From Neospora caninum Liverpool (Eukaryota > Apicomplexa > Conoidasida > Eucoccidiorida > Sarcocystidae): a DNA stretch of 64,000 bases. The stretch lies in the NCBI RefSeq assembly GCF_000208865.1, contig NC_018393.1, forward strand, positions 2,046,001-2,110,000. The letters run 5' to 3'. The position numbers were made by a program, and so were the translations under genes. Positions 11,848 through 25,103 of this stretch are shown here, piece after piece; within the stretch, counting starts at the first letter, position 1; every line of letters begins with the position of its first letter. The notes under the pieces were generated by a model, which had not been told where the DNA came from, ran no database searches, and worked only from the letters and a program-made list of their open reading frames with translations.

Positions 11848-14800
11848 GCGTTAGGGAATTTTAAGGGGACATTTTCTCTCTGCGTGTCTAGCGCTGTAAA
11901 GCCACTCATGTGCGTGCTGAGGCGTCGACCTGCACGTTTGAGGCCGGCAGTCAACCCGTGGAGAGACGGCGTATGTGCCGGAAGCGCAAACCGGCCAAAA
12001 AAAATGCATCGGGACGGGGGGGTTTCCTCTCCCACGTTATTTTCCCTCTTGATATATATATATATATATCTAGAGATATCGATGTAGGAATACCTATGTG
12101 TGTTTATATAATATGCATACATATACGTATGTACCTGTGAGTATGTGTATAGAGATGTATGCGTGCCCATGTGTGTATGGGCGTGTGCATGTATCTAGAT
12201 ACACGTCTGTATGCATGTGTCGCTATGGCTGCACATGCATTCCTCCGGGAGGGAACGTGCGCACTGTGGCCTTCTGTGAGAGTTTTACGATCTCGGTTTT
12301 TCAGATTCGGAGTTCGTGAAGCTTCTGAGCAGCAACGAGCGGATCGGCTACAACCCGCGCGCCCGAACGTTAGCGTTTCACAATCCGTTCCAGACGATCA
12401 CTTCTTGCAGCGCCTTGCTGGCAAAAATCCAGCACGAAGGGGCTCTCACTGGTGCGTCCTCCGCCTTTAGGGCGCCTGTATTTCAAATGGGTTGTGCTGT
12501 GGGCGGGGCCGCGGCGCTGAGAAGGCAAATCACCTACGGAAGGCGTAGCGCGCCGCAAAAAGGCGACGCGACGGCTTCTCGCCCGCTGGCTCTTCGATGC
12601 GCCTCTCCAGCAACACGCGCGGCGAAAAAGGGAGAAAACAAGAGCGCCACTGCTTGCACGTCTCTCCCCGTCTCGTGCGCCTCGCATGTGTCGAAAAAGA
12701 ACGCGAGGGCTGCGGAAGCAGACGTGAAAAACTTGTCGCAGAGCCCATCGGCGGTCTCTGCTCGACACTCAAAAACACGATATGCCATATATATATATAT
12801 GAATATTCCTAGACAAATGTAGAGGTACTTCCGTATATTTACATATATATATATATAAATGTAACTGCATGTAGATGGGTAGACGCATATCTCTGGGTGT
12901 TTGTGTCTGTTCTTTTGCTCATCTTGTGCAGGTTTGAAAGTCGACTCGGAGTTGCTGTGCGCGCATGCAGAGATGACGGACTGGATTAATTCGCTCCTCG
13001 CATCTCGGCAAGTTCGGGCCATTCGGTGCAACAACAACCACCTGCGGGGAAAGAGAAAATGCGCTGCGCTTGGTGAGAGTCCCTCTGTCTCCTCATCCCG
13101 CTATCGACACACATCCAGAGAGAGTTGTGTACGCATATTCTCTTCGAGCCATCTATTCCCTTCCCTTTGCACACACCGATTAACTTACATTTGTATACAT
13201 CCATATATATATATATATATATATATTTGTATAACGACTGAGGTTCCACTTGCTTGTGTATATGCAGGCACGAGTACATTAGGAAGCGCGGCGAACTCGG
13301 CTGCAGTCTGCGATATCTACGCCGCCCGCAAGTGCGCGAATTGTCGCCAGAACCTCTGCGGTCTGCTCCTCTATCCGCTCGGCGAAGAAATTTACGAACA
13401 AGCGAGAATGGATCTCGACGCCGAAGTGAAGGGGCTCTGGGATTCAGTAAGGACGCCGCGAGGCTCCTCACTCTGTGCCTGGCCTTCGCTCATATGATGA
13501 ATGGGCCCAGACTGATTTCTCCACACATATATGGATACACATAAAAGTATTTGAACATATGCACTTATATGCGTGTATTTACGTGTATATATGTTTGTGA
13601 AGATACATTCAGGCATATAGAGGTATCGACATACCTACAAACACATCTATATGTGTGTACATTCGTCCATGCATATACGCATACATCAGCCCGTACGTAA
13701 GTATATATATATATATATATATATATGTCTGTATGTGAATATGTATGTTTTTGGATATATATATATATATATATATGTATAGGGTTCTCTTGTGTGTATG
13801 GTTGGATGGGGCAGTTTGTGGTTGGGGCTGCTCTGCATGTGCAAGGAAAGCGGCATTTGTGCGACGGGAGGTGGCGTGTTCTTTTACCCTTCCTGGTCTG
13901 TGGGAATCGTGTTGTTCTGTAGATCGTCCTCCCGCCTCTCGAAGACATCATCAAAGAGTGCGATCCGAACAGAAGCCTCACGCGCCAAACCGCAGCCGCG
14001 GCGGCTCAGTGAGTCACCCGTTATCGTTTTCATCTTTGCTCTTTTCCGGAGTTTCACCCGCAGTGTCTTGCGTCCTTCTGGAATAGCGCGTGTAACGTTC
14101 CGGCTCTTCCTCGCTCGCTTTTGGACCTTTGGCGTCGCGTCGCGCTCCCGGGCTGTTGTGCTGCGGGTGCCCTCTGTGGCTCTATCCGCTCGCTTGCCTT
14201 TTCTGACCCGATTCTTGAGTTTTTTCTCAGCCCTTCCTCTCCACATAGCTCTGTTCCCCGCACGCGCCCACTTGGCGAGTTTCAGCAGTTGCACTTCTGT
14301 CGGAGTCGCGTTTTCCGTCCCTCGCCTCTCTCTCGTGTCTCCTCTGCCACTCTTTGACCTTCGACCAGGCCTCTGGTTCAACCCCGGCTCTTTCTGGATT
14401 TCTGACCGTTCACCTCGCGCGCTTTACCACTTTTAAGCAGGCCGTTTTGTCATGTCCGATCTCGGCTTCTCTTCTGTCCGTTCCTCTCAGGGATAAGACT
14501 CAGCTGAAACGACGCGCCGAGGAAAAGCGAGTCTCGAGGTACGGAAGAAACCGCGCGTCCGCTGAGTGCATGCGTTTCGGTTCCCTTTGTTGCCGCGTGC
14601 CACCGTCCTTTCCCTCCCAGGACACAGAAAGAGACATCGCTTTTCGATGTGTAACACATCTCACGGCCTCGCCAGGAAACCAGCAAAACGGGATGCTTCA
14701 CCTATGCATCACCCCTTCGAATAGCCATGCGCATCGATTTTCAGTCAGATATTTGGTACCCAACAATACGCGCGTAATACTCGCTTTGCACACCAATATA

Positions 14801-15158
14801 TTTATATATGTATATATATATATATATGGAACGGGCGTCGTAAGCCGTAATGTTTGCTTGTGCCTCGTTCTTGTGTGTACAAACACGTACACGTAGCGAA
14901 AAAGTATTGAGTGGGTTTTCTGTCTCACATCTAGGTCTCCGGGCAGGAGCATGGGTGAATATCTGTATGATGCGACGGTGCGGTGTTGAGGAGGGAATCC
15001 TAAGAGCGTGGCTCATGGCCATTTTGCATGCAGTTGTTTTTCTGTCTGGTGTGTGTGGTGTGTGCAGATTTCGCAGCAAGTTTCGTCGCATCCACAACAC
15101 GCACTTGTTTACCGCGGAAGAATTGCGAGCATTTACGAACGAACAAGCTTCGTCATAG
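11182..15158 (+). CDS. Transcription initiation factor TFIIE, beta subunit (seven exons)
   Basis: Exons 11182-11743, 12305-12451, 12932-13072, 13268-13446, 13923-14008, 14491-14538, 15068-15158 sum to 1254 nt (417 aa) with matching phases. The N-terminal ~130 residues are Ser/Ala/Gly-rich. Then come a winged helix (LLNKLLELLKKEAGRSFHVKEIEKSL joined to EFVKLLSSNERIGYNP) and a second one (TSCSALLAKIQHEGALTG onward). A LDAEVKGLWDS-IVLPPLEDIIKECD segment resembles the FQKLWRS region of human TFIIE beta. The basic C-terminus (DKTQLKRRAEEKR, KFRRIHNTHLFTAEEL) aligns with the RRFKTHNEHL end of the human subunit. TFIIE beta recruits and stimulates TFIIH and holds promoter DNA in the Pol II preinitiation complex. 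Exon 4 has a Cys-rich piece (RKCANCRQNLCG) that I do not recall in the human protein. Intron 1 carries the (TA)n run at 11812-11845. Confidence 0.8.
11812..11845. repeat. (TA)n microsatellite in TFIIE beta intron 1
   Basis: Perfect alternating AT run of about 34 bp, roughly 70 nt after the exon 1 donor at 11744. Confidence 0.95.
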
Positions 15159-16701
15159 AGGCCAGTTCCGACTTTTCGTGCTTCAGTCTTTCCTAAAAAG
15201 AGGGGTTTTCTGTTTTTCCTGACGCAGACAAGCAGCTGCGCGGTGTCGAAGCAGAAACATCGCCGTACGTGGACGTGGGATGAAGCAAGGCACCGGCGAG
15301 CCTGCGCCTCGGGAGTGTCTCCTGCATGTGTCGAGAACGCGAGTGGTGCATACGAGGAATCCAGTTTTTGCGCTGGCGAATCCCTTTTCGAATGCAAGGC
15401 AGCCAAACATCGGTGCTAGGTTTGTGCGTTTGCAGGTCAGAGGCTCCTGAGGATACGTTTCCGGAGGTTCTGCCGTGCGCGCTTCGTTCTGTGAGCCAGG
15501 TCGGCAACTTGGCATGCTCTGGAAGGTTCCACGAAAAAAAAACATCTTCTGTTTGAAACGCGCTCGCACGCGATCGGCAGTCTGCCCACGCCACTTGCAT
15601 GTGGGAACCCCTCGTCAACGCGTGCTGACTCGGGATACTGCAGACGGGGACGCACATGCATCCACGCTGACGAAGTCGCACGGAGAGGGCGTGAAACTTC
15701 CATGGGGCACACATGTGTCTATGCATGATGTGTATGGCGCTGCACGCTTTCGCATTTGACGGCTGGCAAGTCCGGGGCTTTCCGAAAATCCCACAAAACT
15801 CATTCCAAACCAAGAACGGACAGCCATCGGCTGCAAGACGATGTGCAAAAATACGGACAAAATGAACACGTCTATGCATTTTCGCCGCTGGCGTTGTCGC
15901 ATTCACGCAAAAGTGGGGCCAAATGAAAATACATGCAGAGGCACCCATTTAGCGATAGGTATGTACATGTAGAGGAATAAATGTGTATATAGAGGTAGAG
16001 CACGTCCTTGCCAGTGCTGTTTGCTACACAGGTGTGAGCTATACAAAACAAAAGAGACTCTTTCTGGGGTACGCCGTCTGGGATGGGAGCGCTCAGCTCC
16101 TTCCTTGCCCATGGATTCCGGTGTCAACGAGATGCAAAAGAAAATTCGTCCCCTTTGCCAGTCGCTGTCCTACGTTGAACGACGCTGCAGGTGGCACCGG
16201 GTTTTCGCGTAGATAATGCCACCTAAGAAATCTGCAGCAGTTCCCACTGGCAGTACCGGAAGCTGCGCTCTTGTCCTCTGCTCCCTCCCCCGCCTTTTCG
16301 AACATGCTCTCCCTTTTCTCTCGCTTCATCTTCCCTCTTGTTCTCTCGCTTCATCTTCTCTCTTGTTCTCTCGCTTCATCTTCTCTCTTGTTCTCTCGCT
16401 TCATCTCCCTCTTGTTCTCTCGCTTCACCTCCCTCTTGTTCTCCCGCTTCATCTCCCTCTTGTTCTCCCGCTTCATCTCCCTCTTGTTCTCCCTCTTCAT
16501 CTCCCTCTTGTTCTTTTGCTTCATCTCCCTCTTGTTCTCTCGCTTCACCTCCCCCTTGTTCTCTCGCTCCACCTCCCTCTTGTTCTCTCGCTCCACCTCC
16601 CTCTTGTTCTCCCGCTTCATCTCCCTCTCTGGGAAGGGCGAGGTTCTCCGTCCCGCTCAGGCTCGTCGGATGTGGCCGGCTGCGTCGAGGAAAGAAGAAA
16701 T
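15159..16701. other. Convergent intergenic region (TFIIE beta and NIPA-like 3' ends)
   Basis: Both flanking genes end here, so this should be mainly 3' UTRs. A 251-codon frame on the minus strand (15193-15948) and its overlapping plus-strand partners lack domain features. The right part is occupied by a 24-bp minisatellite (16317-16630). Confidence 0.5.
16317..16630. repeat. 24-bp CT-rich minisatellite, ~13 copies
   Basis: Tandem units built on ctcgcttcatctccctcttg plus four bases run across ~313 bp with small substitutions (tct/ccc, cgc/ctc/tgc). The array starts about 70 bp beyond the stop of the minus-strand NIPA-like gene and so probably lies in its 3' UTR. Since 24 is a multiple of three, the minus strand reads as a repeated Lys/Arg/Glu/Asn octapeptide. 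Confidence 0.95.
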
Positions 16702-19700
16702 CTACCCTGTAGAACTCTCAAGGGAGACGGGGGCCTGGGGACGCACCGGCGAAGACTTGCGGCTGCCCGCGGAGGAACGCCGCCCCATCGAGCGGCGAGC
16801 AGGCGAGGACTTCCCGCTGGCCGCGGAAGAGCTGTGCCCAGTGGATCGGACGAGGTGCGAGAACACTGGACGCCAGGGGGGGTGTACAGCGTCATCGTCG
16901 ACCTCGACGCCGTCCGCTTCAGAAGCGAGAGCAAAGCAGTCAAACAGGATGAGTGAGAACCCGCGTGAACGTAGCTGGCTTTCAACGTTCCTCTCCAATC
17001 AAAAAAACATCCAGACAGCAGACGCCGACGCGCACTCACGTGCATGCAAACACCGCTCTCGACCTAAGCATCCGTGTATATATACTGCGGAATGTGCCTG
17101 CATATTTATTTAAAGACATGCACAAGACGATTGACAGGGTGTCAAAAAGGCCACGAGGGCTGCTGCTTATAAAGTTTCATATTTTGTGGGGCTCAGCTCA
17201 CCGGAGGCTTCGTCGGGCGGATGCTTCTCCTGCAGCGTGTACATGCTGAAGATCGCTTGGGAGTTCAAAATCACGGCCATCTCGGCCACAGCTGTCGCCG
17301 ACCTGAAAACAAAGCACAGTTTCTTTTCTTGCATGCAGATCTCTGTATACACACACCGGTTGACCCTCGACGCGCCTTTGACTCCCATGCATGTCTATAC
17401 CTTTCTGTGTTTAAATTCCCTTGCGCAAGCACTCTTGCATATCAATACAAATATACTTAGATCCATACTCCCACAATGTGTGAATGAATAGCCAAACGTG
17501 TCTCCGAATGTATATATATATATATATAAATAGTCGTGGAGTGAGAGGCGAGTTCGTGCGCTCGTTTGCGTTGTTCTTTGAATTACCGGGTGAAGGAGCG
17601 CCTGAGCGTTTTCAGGCTCTTCAGCGAACCGCGGGGGGTGCTCGCCGCTGTCACGGGGCCCTCCACCTCTTCAACGCCGCTTTCGATCTGCCGGGTTTCT
17701 TTCCTCGTTGGCTGTCTCTGAAGAAAAAGGCCGAGGCGCGACAGACAGAAGATTCTTTACGGCGCGCAACCAGCCCGTCATCTGAGTACTTCCATTTATC
17801 TCTCATCTATGTAGAGACAGACACGTTTCTGTTTGGGGGGAAGAGACGGCCTAGGCAGCCATATCAGGCACTGCATCTTTCCAGGCGCCGTCCACGGATC
17901 ATCCTCGGCTGCGGAAGACGTCTCGCGCGCTGTGCCTTCCGCCAAAAAAAAAGAACCATCCCCTTCTTTCGCAGGCGCACGTGGATCCGCCAAGGCTGCA
18001 CACAGATAGACCCTCACAGACAATCCCCTTCACGCGCACGTACTCACCTCCACACCCACATGTCTACATACATTGCATGCATAAAATTATATACATGTAT
18101 ATATATACATATATATTCTAATGTATGTAGTGAGCGTGACTTCTTTCGGCATATATCAGATGGAACGTCCGGTGTATTCTCAATTTCGTTTCTTTCCTGA
18201 GGGCCAAACCACGGTCAAACTGTAGCTTGGCATCGTCCGCACCTCGACAGCCGACGGCTGGACTTTGTGCATGGTCGTGAGGACGATGATGCCGCTGATG
18301 CAAAGGACGAGGCCGCAGCCGAAGGCTGCCCAGTTTCGGGGCGTCTCGTGGAGGAGTAGAATCGCTCCGACTGTCCCCTCGGCCACGAGGCAGCTGTTGA
18401 TTGTGGGGACGACGTAGACCGCCTCGTATCTGCCGCAAACCGACCGCAGGGAGCAGCACACGCGCGTAAGGCACGCCCCAGAGCGAAGAGAGACACGGGC
18501 GAGGAGCAAAAATTTGACGACGCGGCAACGCGGGAAGGACGCAGGCAGCTCCGCATGCACGGGAAAACACAGCAGAGAAATCACCAAGGGAAAGCGAGGC
18601 ACCGGACAAGCGGGGTGACGACGAAAGGGGAGAGCCGAGGCGGCCTGCTACCGGCTTCGTGGTGCGCGGCACGCAGGTGCCTTCCAGCGGAGAAAGGGAA
18701 AGAAAACAAAAAAAGTAAAAGGTGCGCGTGATTGGGTTCGGTGTGACACAGAGAGGGCGAGAACCGTTTCTTTCCCCAGAATGGCCGACCTGCGAAGGGC
18801 GATGTTCAAGAAAAACAGCTGACCCAGTCCAACCGTGCTCGCGCCGAGAGTCACGACGTAAGTCCGCCAGCTGCAGCGCAATGGGACATACGCAGTCGAT
18901 TCCAGGTACAGCTCCGGCGTGGGCTCCCAGAAGTGTTTTTAGATATAATGAGACAAAAACGAGAGACGTTTTACTACACGAGTATGCAACGCGTTCAAAC
19001 GCACTGCGCGGATTCTCAAGGCTTCCTGCGCCTCCAGCGGGATTCATACACGTATACATATATACATATATATGCACGTATAAAGACGTAACGTGTTTAT
19101 ACATGTATACACATGTACGGCAAGCATTCATTGTATTTTGTGGATGTGTGTTTCATGAATATGTGTTGGTTGCCGTCTACAACGGCGTGCGTATTAAGGA
19201 GTCCCATTGGTTTTGGCCTTTAGGTGCCTCACGTATGCAGTCAACGGACTCGTGCCCGGTGTTGGCGAGCTCTCGGACATCGAAACGGAAACAGAGGCGC
19301 GCGACACATCACGAGACGCGAAAGAAATCGAGACTGATGTGCACAGGCAAGGCGTTGAGTGCGGAAAGGACTGAAAAAAAGCGGGGAAGAAAACCGGAGA
19401 TGTCGTTGTACAATCCTCACTTGGAAAAGACAGAAGTGTTTCCGGCGCACAGGTCCATGAAAATGATTGTAAAAAATTTTGTGGCCACATTAGCGTTCCC
19501 GCCGAGGAAGCCGGAAGCGACCGACGTGGCTAATCTCTGCGAAGAGGGAGAACGGCAGCATCGTCCGGAAAATGGGTTTCTTCTCACGGGCCATACACTT
19601 GTCTCACCAAAAACCTGTACCTTCCTGCGACAGGCCTTCGTTGCCTGACACAAACTCCTACCTCTTCAGATAGGGAAAAACAGCTCGATATGAATGCGTC

Positions 19701-21528
19701 GTCGCACAGCGATGTCTTTGACTGAGTAGGCCAAAGTGGAGAACCAAGAGAAATCAAAAGACCCTTTTTCGCATCAAACGTGAATGCTACGTTCGCAACA
19801 CCTACGCAAACCAGGATTTCCTTTGGAAGACGCATCGTGCTCCTGCAAGCTGCACTAAACGCATGCACCCTGTATATACGTAGAGAGATGTATTTTTCCT
19901 GTGTCGGTGTGTGTATAGAGTGTGGGGGATGCCTTACACGAACAGCAAACTCGGCTCTTCCTAGAGAGCAAGGATACCACGAGAAGGCGAGAACGAGGAT
20001 GATGATGAGGAAGAGCCCAGAAAAGAAGAGGTAGGCACTGGCTCCGGCGGAGCGTGCGTAGGAGTCGAAGGCGTCGATGCTGTCAATTTTGGCGCGTTTG
20101 CCAGAAAAAATGACCATCAACATGACCCCAGTGATGATGCAGAGAGAGCCCACTTTCTCCCAACTCCCCATGTGCTCCTTCAGCCAAAAGTGGGCGATCA
20201 GCATGGCCCAGAAAATGTGCACGCCTGCAAACGGAGTGACAATCGACTAAGGAAGAAACAGAGGCAGAGACACAGCGAAAGCCCGAAAATGAAAGAGAGG
20301 GCGACAGCTGGCGGGACGGAGCGAGACCACGGACAGAGGCAGAGCGAAAGTGGGAGAGACCGAGGAAACAGCGGAGAGGAAGCAATGGAGACAGAAGAAC
20401 TAGGAAGCAAAGCGACAGACGGCGAAAGAGAAAAGGTGAGGCAGAGCAGCTGGATCCGCGGAATCTGCTTCATCTCACGGAAACGGCCACGCCGCTGTCG
20501 CTCCTCGACAAGACTGGCTTCCTTGCACGACCCAGAGACGCCTGAGAAGAAAGACGGGACTCTTTCAGGCAGGATGGCAGTGCCGGGAGGGACTCCGAAG
20601 ACGGAAATCGTCTCCTCTTCCTTTGGCATCTTCATAACCGGAGGATGGTCGATAAGCAGCCTCGAGCGCCCCCCGCGTGGAGACGGAGACGCGCGAGACG
20701 GCAGCCGCCACGTGCTTACCGTGGGGGCAAAAAGTAGGGCGACAAAGGTGCATATGGGATCGAGGACAATTGTCAGTAACATGCCGAAGACGAACAGCGA
20801 TCGCTTCAGCATTGCCTTCGACGACACATCTTCTCCCGCATCCACATATGCCCGTCTAACCATTGTATCTGAGCCAAGTGACAGAACAAAATGGAAAAGG
20901 CGTTCCTCGTAACATCGCGCACGCTCAGTCCGGGAGTCGCGCAACTGAAGCCCGAAAAACAAATAAAGGCACCCAACAGACAGCAGGCTCTCGTCGGAAA
21001 AACGAGATCTCCAAAAGATCCGTCTAGCCGTGCTTACACATATGTAAATATCCAGATGTAGAGAGAAATAAAGTTCGAGCTATGCACGGTCACGCAGGTG
21101 CACGAATTAGAGATATGTGGTGCAACTTTATTTGCAAGCGTATATTGCTATTTGCCTTTATATATTTGAGAGAGATAATTAAAATTGACTAGTCTCAAGG
21201 ATACGCTCTAGCAAGCTTCCGTACACATCAAAAGCCGTGTTGCAACACAGTTCAGCAATTTACGTTTTTGGTCAGTTACATTAACCGAAGTCTACTTGCA
21301 TTTGTTTCCATACAGAGATAGTTGTATTTTTAGACAGAGCGACTGGCAGAGGAACAGGCGGATAGCGAAATATGTACACTTTCTCTTTTATGCCGATGCA
21401 TCTAAGAATTCGCAAAGCCGAAAAGCGTAATGTGCGGACGTCTTACCTCCGAACGCGCCTGCCAAGGATCCTACAAAGACGACGGCGACCCCAGCGGGCC
21501 AGAGAGACGAAAGCTCCTCGTCGTCCAT
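16702..21528 (-). CDS. NIPA-type (DUF803) multi-pass transporter, putative Mg2+ transporter (about 11 exons)
   Basis: Modelled exons in transcript order: 21528-21447, 20868-20720, 20246-19978, 19721-19662, 19534-19421, 19269-19233, 18923-18790, 18429-18243, 17717-17587, 17302-17202, 16916-16702. They sum to 1479 nt (492 aa) in phase. Hydrophobic helices are clear: LWPAGVAVVFVGSLAGAF, SLFVFGMLLTIVLDPICTF, SIVTPFAGVHIFWAMLIAHF, VGSLCIITGVMLMVIF, YLFFSGLFLIIILVLAF, LATSVASGFLGGNAN, TYVVTLGASTVGLGQLFFL, YEAVYVVPTINSCLVAE and WAAFGCGLVLCISGIIVL. Helix order, the FAPT-SIVTPFAG junction and the YEAVYVVP motif match NIPA proteins, which act as Mg2+ or other cation transporters. The substrate here is inferred from the family only. 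The C-terminal ~145 residues are a Ser/Lys/Arg-rich, presumably cytosolic tail. The 37-nt exon at 19269-19233 and the 5' edge of the next exon (18923, or 18914) are tentative. Confidence 0.75.
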
Positions 21529-24500
21529 TTCCCAAGTGCTTTTTTACGTCTTGTCTATGCCGCTTCTTGACACCTCTGTTCCTTTGGCCGGCAGGAGAGG
21601 ATTGATCCAAGAGGAGAGAAGTTACGAATGGTCACGGCAGATTCTCTCGGTGGTTAATTTTCGGAAGTAAACCATAGCACCCCTCACTGAAACCCATAGT
21701 ACAACCTAGAGAAGGACTAGGCATAGAGAAAAGGGGAGCCTGCAGGCCTCTGTTTAATCGCTTGCGTTCAGCCGTGCTGTCTCTCTGATGGAGAGAGGAG
21801 ATCAGAAGCTTTCATCCTCTCTACGTCAAAGCGAAACGCGAGCATTTCTATCAGCGAGTCTTGGCCGAGGATGTGTGAGGTACCCCGGTCGCCGCCGCGC
21901 AGTGGCGCGTATCTTTTCGAAATGCTCAGCAGACGAAACAATCTGGATTTCAATCCGTTTGCCAGGCTTCCAAAACTACAGAGGCCAGCGCTCAACAAGC
22001 TGGAAGCAAGAGAGGGTTTGTTTTCACGGGCGTCGAGCAGTGGTGGTACTACAGGATAACAGCAAAGGAGGGGAGGCGCGCGAAAAATTTTGCGAGGGCT
22101 GAAACGAAGCTTTGTAGAGCTCTGCTTCGAAAACGAGAAATATTAACAAGCGACGCAGAGCCTCGAGATCGAAGGGGGTGACGATGTGCCTCCTAGAAGG
22201 CACGCTCTCCGGACGTTCGCCGAAACGCAAGAACGGCAGACAAATCGCGGCGGTCGAGGGGAGGCGAGTGCGTGTAAGCTGAAGGCTTCAATGTGTTTTC
22301 TCCGAGGCGGGCAAGTTCCACTTTTTCGCCCGTTTCCCGGAAAAAATTAAGAGCGAGCGTACTGGAGGCGGCTTCACACATGCGGGGCGGCAACGACTGG
22401 ACACTTGACCCGCCTCGGTCCCTCAGCCTCTCGACTCACGGGGACCATTGTCCAGGAGAAAGGCACGTCTTTAAATGCCACAAAAGTAAACGGTGAAAAA
22501 GGAGCGCTTTGGAAAGAGACACAGTGCCTGTGAAAGACAGATCGGTACATGCGATGCAAGTCCAAAGACACAGCAGCTCTCCACGCGGTGAAAACGCACG
22601 TTCCTCGCCACGCTCTCTCGGCCTCTCTACCATAGAGACAATACAGAGGTACCTGGAGTCGTGCGTGCGTTCAAATGCCTCTTTCTTTCTTTTTAAAGGT
22701 GAAATGATGGCAACGTGGAGACGCATCGGCGTTGCACCACGGTTTGAGGGAACTGAGCAAGACACGACATCAAGGCCACGTTGAACGCTGCGGACCCACG
22801 CGGGCAATTGTTCGGGCTTTTTACCCACGAGCGGGAGCGATGTCGCTTCTGGCCGCACCCCCGAAAGAGAGACACAGCAGCTAATCATTTTTGTCCTGGA
22901 AAGTATAGTCAAAGAACCTCAGCTCCCATCCGCATGTGAAGGCAAAAAAACTGCGATTATCAGGTGTTGTCGCAGGCGATGTGCGCCCTCTGCGGAATGC
23001 ATGGGAGCGGACCAAGCTAGAAAGTCTCGTGTCCCGCTGACATCACCCAGCCAACACCTGGGCCACGCTTGTGCTCACAAGAATGTACAAACATATTTTT
23101 CCTATATGTTTATCTGTGCAGTTCAAGAGGGGAAAATAGCCATACTCCGACAGAAGAGAGAAATTGATGCGCACTCTTCATGTTTATATTCACCGAGGTC
23201 TACCTTTTTGTGTGCGTGGGATGCTTTGCCGCACGACGCACTGCGCATACAGTATATTTATAAATATGTATATATATATATTATATGCATCGAGAGAGAT
23301 TGCCGTATATGAAAAACATGTTCTGTTACCTCAGTGTAGATAGGTGTTTACTTGTATCTTCTTGTACGCGTAACAGCCTGTGCTGCTCGACTCTGGGTAC
23401 CGGTGTAGCTCGGTGAGACGGACGTGCCTGTGTTTCGTGGCAACCGTATCCGCGCTGGAAATGTAAAAGAGTAGTATATGCGAGAGGGAGGGAAGGCGTA
23501 CCGCGACAGAGATAGGAACATGCCGACTGCACATCTTGATGAAGCAGGGACAGCGCAGGCGAGCGGGAAAGGAGAACAGCGATAAATGGTACAGGGGCAG
23601 CGCGCCCGAAGCTGAAAGCCCCCAATCTTCAGTGGAAGCAAAAGAAGAAAGATCGCAAGATGATCAACAAGGGAGGGAGAACACACAGCACAACCGTCTT
23701 CTCTTACCCATGTCTACTACTACTACGCACATGTACCGTCGTTTCTCAACACAGCTCGATTCAGTCTCAGGTACTCCTCCTTCGGTGTATCGCCTTGAGT
23801 ATCCGAGCCGCAGGAGAGCCGAAACTATCTCTCTTTCTTTGCGGTGGAGATGCTTGTCCGGAGAGAATGAAGCTGATGCTGTTTAACCGAGAGCCGAGCA
23901 CGTATGCTGGCTGGGCACACGTAGAAGAGCGATCGTGCAAACGCTGTGTGGCGCCTGACCATGAGCGTTGGCTCCCTCTTCTTTGACTGTTCGCACAAGT
24001 GTCTTTAACTGCAACACGATTCTGTTTCTAGAGAGTTCCAGTTCTTGGAGGAGATTCCCTCCCCCGTCGACACCCCCGTTCGTGTCGTGCCAGCTCTTTG
24101 ATTTTGACGCTTGGGGGAAAAAAGACGAAATCGTTTGTAAGCTGATATGTCCTATCGCCGTAACTACCGCCTGTTGTTGGTTTCTCGAGGCGTTCGTCCT
24201 ACTGACGTTGGGCAGTGCACTGGGATGATCTGTCAACTGGTTTCTCGGAGACAACAGGAATGCATCCCCCGTATTGCTTACCCCGCTGGTCTCACTTTTT
24301 ATTTGAGGATTCACATCCCTTCACAAGCTTGCTAGAAACCGTTGGATTTTCAGGAAAACATACAGCTTGATGAATACACATTCCCTAGCCAGAGACCTCG
24401 TCTTTTGTTTCCCCAGAACTGTGAAGTATCCATATTGGGAAACATATGGTTATACTCGTTATGCTTATTTTTGAGCACATGTGGGAGAGTTCCGTTTTTG

Positions 24501-25103
24501 GCAAATACAGCATCCGTTTTTTTCAGAGGAGAAACGTTTGTCTGGTTGTCAGTGCCCCCAAAAGGAGGAGGAGGATTACGAGCCCTTTTACTTTCGTCGT
24601 CCGCGCATACTGTGGTATAATCTTACACTTTTGAATTGAGGCACTGTATCGGTTTTTCTGCCAACTTCTGACCTGTCTCTATCAAGTTTCAGGAAAACAG
24701 AGATTGTGTGTCGTCCTTCTTTCGGAGGCAAGGCTGTCTCGTACATTCTGTCTCACATTAGAGTACCCGTTATGCGTAGGCATATGCATATATCTGTGCT
24801 TCTTCGGCAGGCACTGGAGTTTCTGAAAGAAGACACGACGGCGGCAAACAACTTATGAAAGAGCAGTGTGAGTTGGCTTCCGAAGCGACCGACCGTTGAC
24901 TTGAACCGTTTCACGTTTTGGCCTTGATTTTGTCTTTAGAGGAAACTTTCCAGAAATTCGATTAATTTCCTTGGCACACACAATCCCCATCGTTCCCCCT
25001 TTTGCCGCTTCAAGGCTGGTCGGTTCTTTCGTTGTAAGCGAACCACGAATTGTGAAAAGTCTTTTCTCTTGGAGCTCTCACGAAAACTCTTAAGAGGTTC
25101 GAG
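21529..25103. promoter_or_regulatory. Divergent intergenic region between NIPA-like and alkylsulfatase-like genes
   Basis: The 3.6 kb between two divergent start codons must hold both promoters and leaders. Frames of 100-158 codons (22436-22912 minus, 23883-24314 minus, 23536-23886 plus) look random, with overlapping partners on the other strand and no convincing splice structure. I see no RNA gene. A short AT-rich tract lies near 23258-23290. Confidence 0.45.

Noticed and set aside
15193..15948. 251-codon frame on the minus strand between two convergent genes
   Set aside because: No domain, an irregular Cys/His/Arg-rich composition and two competing frames on the opposite strand.
16351..16620. 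89-codon Lys/Arg/Glu/Asn repeat protein on the minus strand
   Set aside because: Direct translation of the 24-bp minisatellite, separated from the NIPA-like coding exon by two stop codons.
23883..24314. 143-codon frame on the minus strand
   Set aside because: Random-looking composition, no hydrophobic or coiled-coil pattern and no supporting exon nearby.
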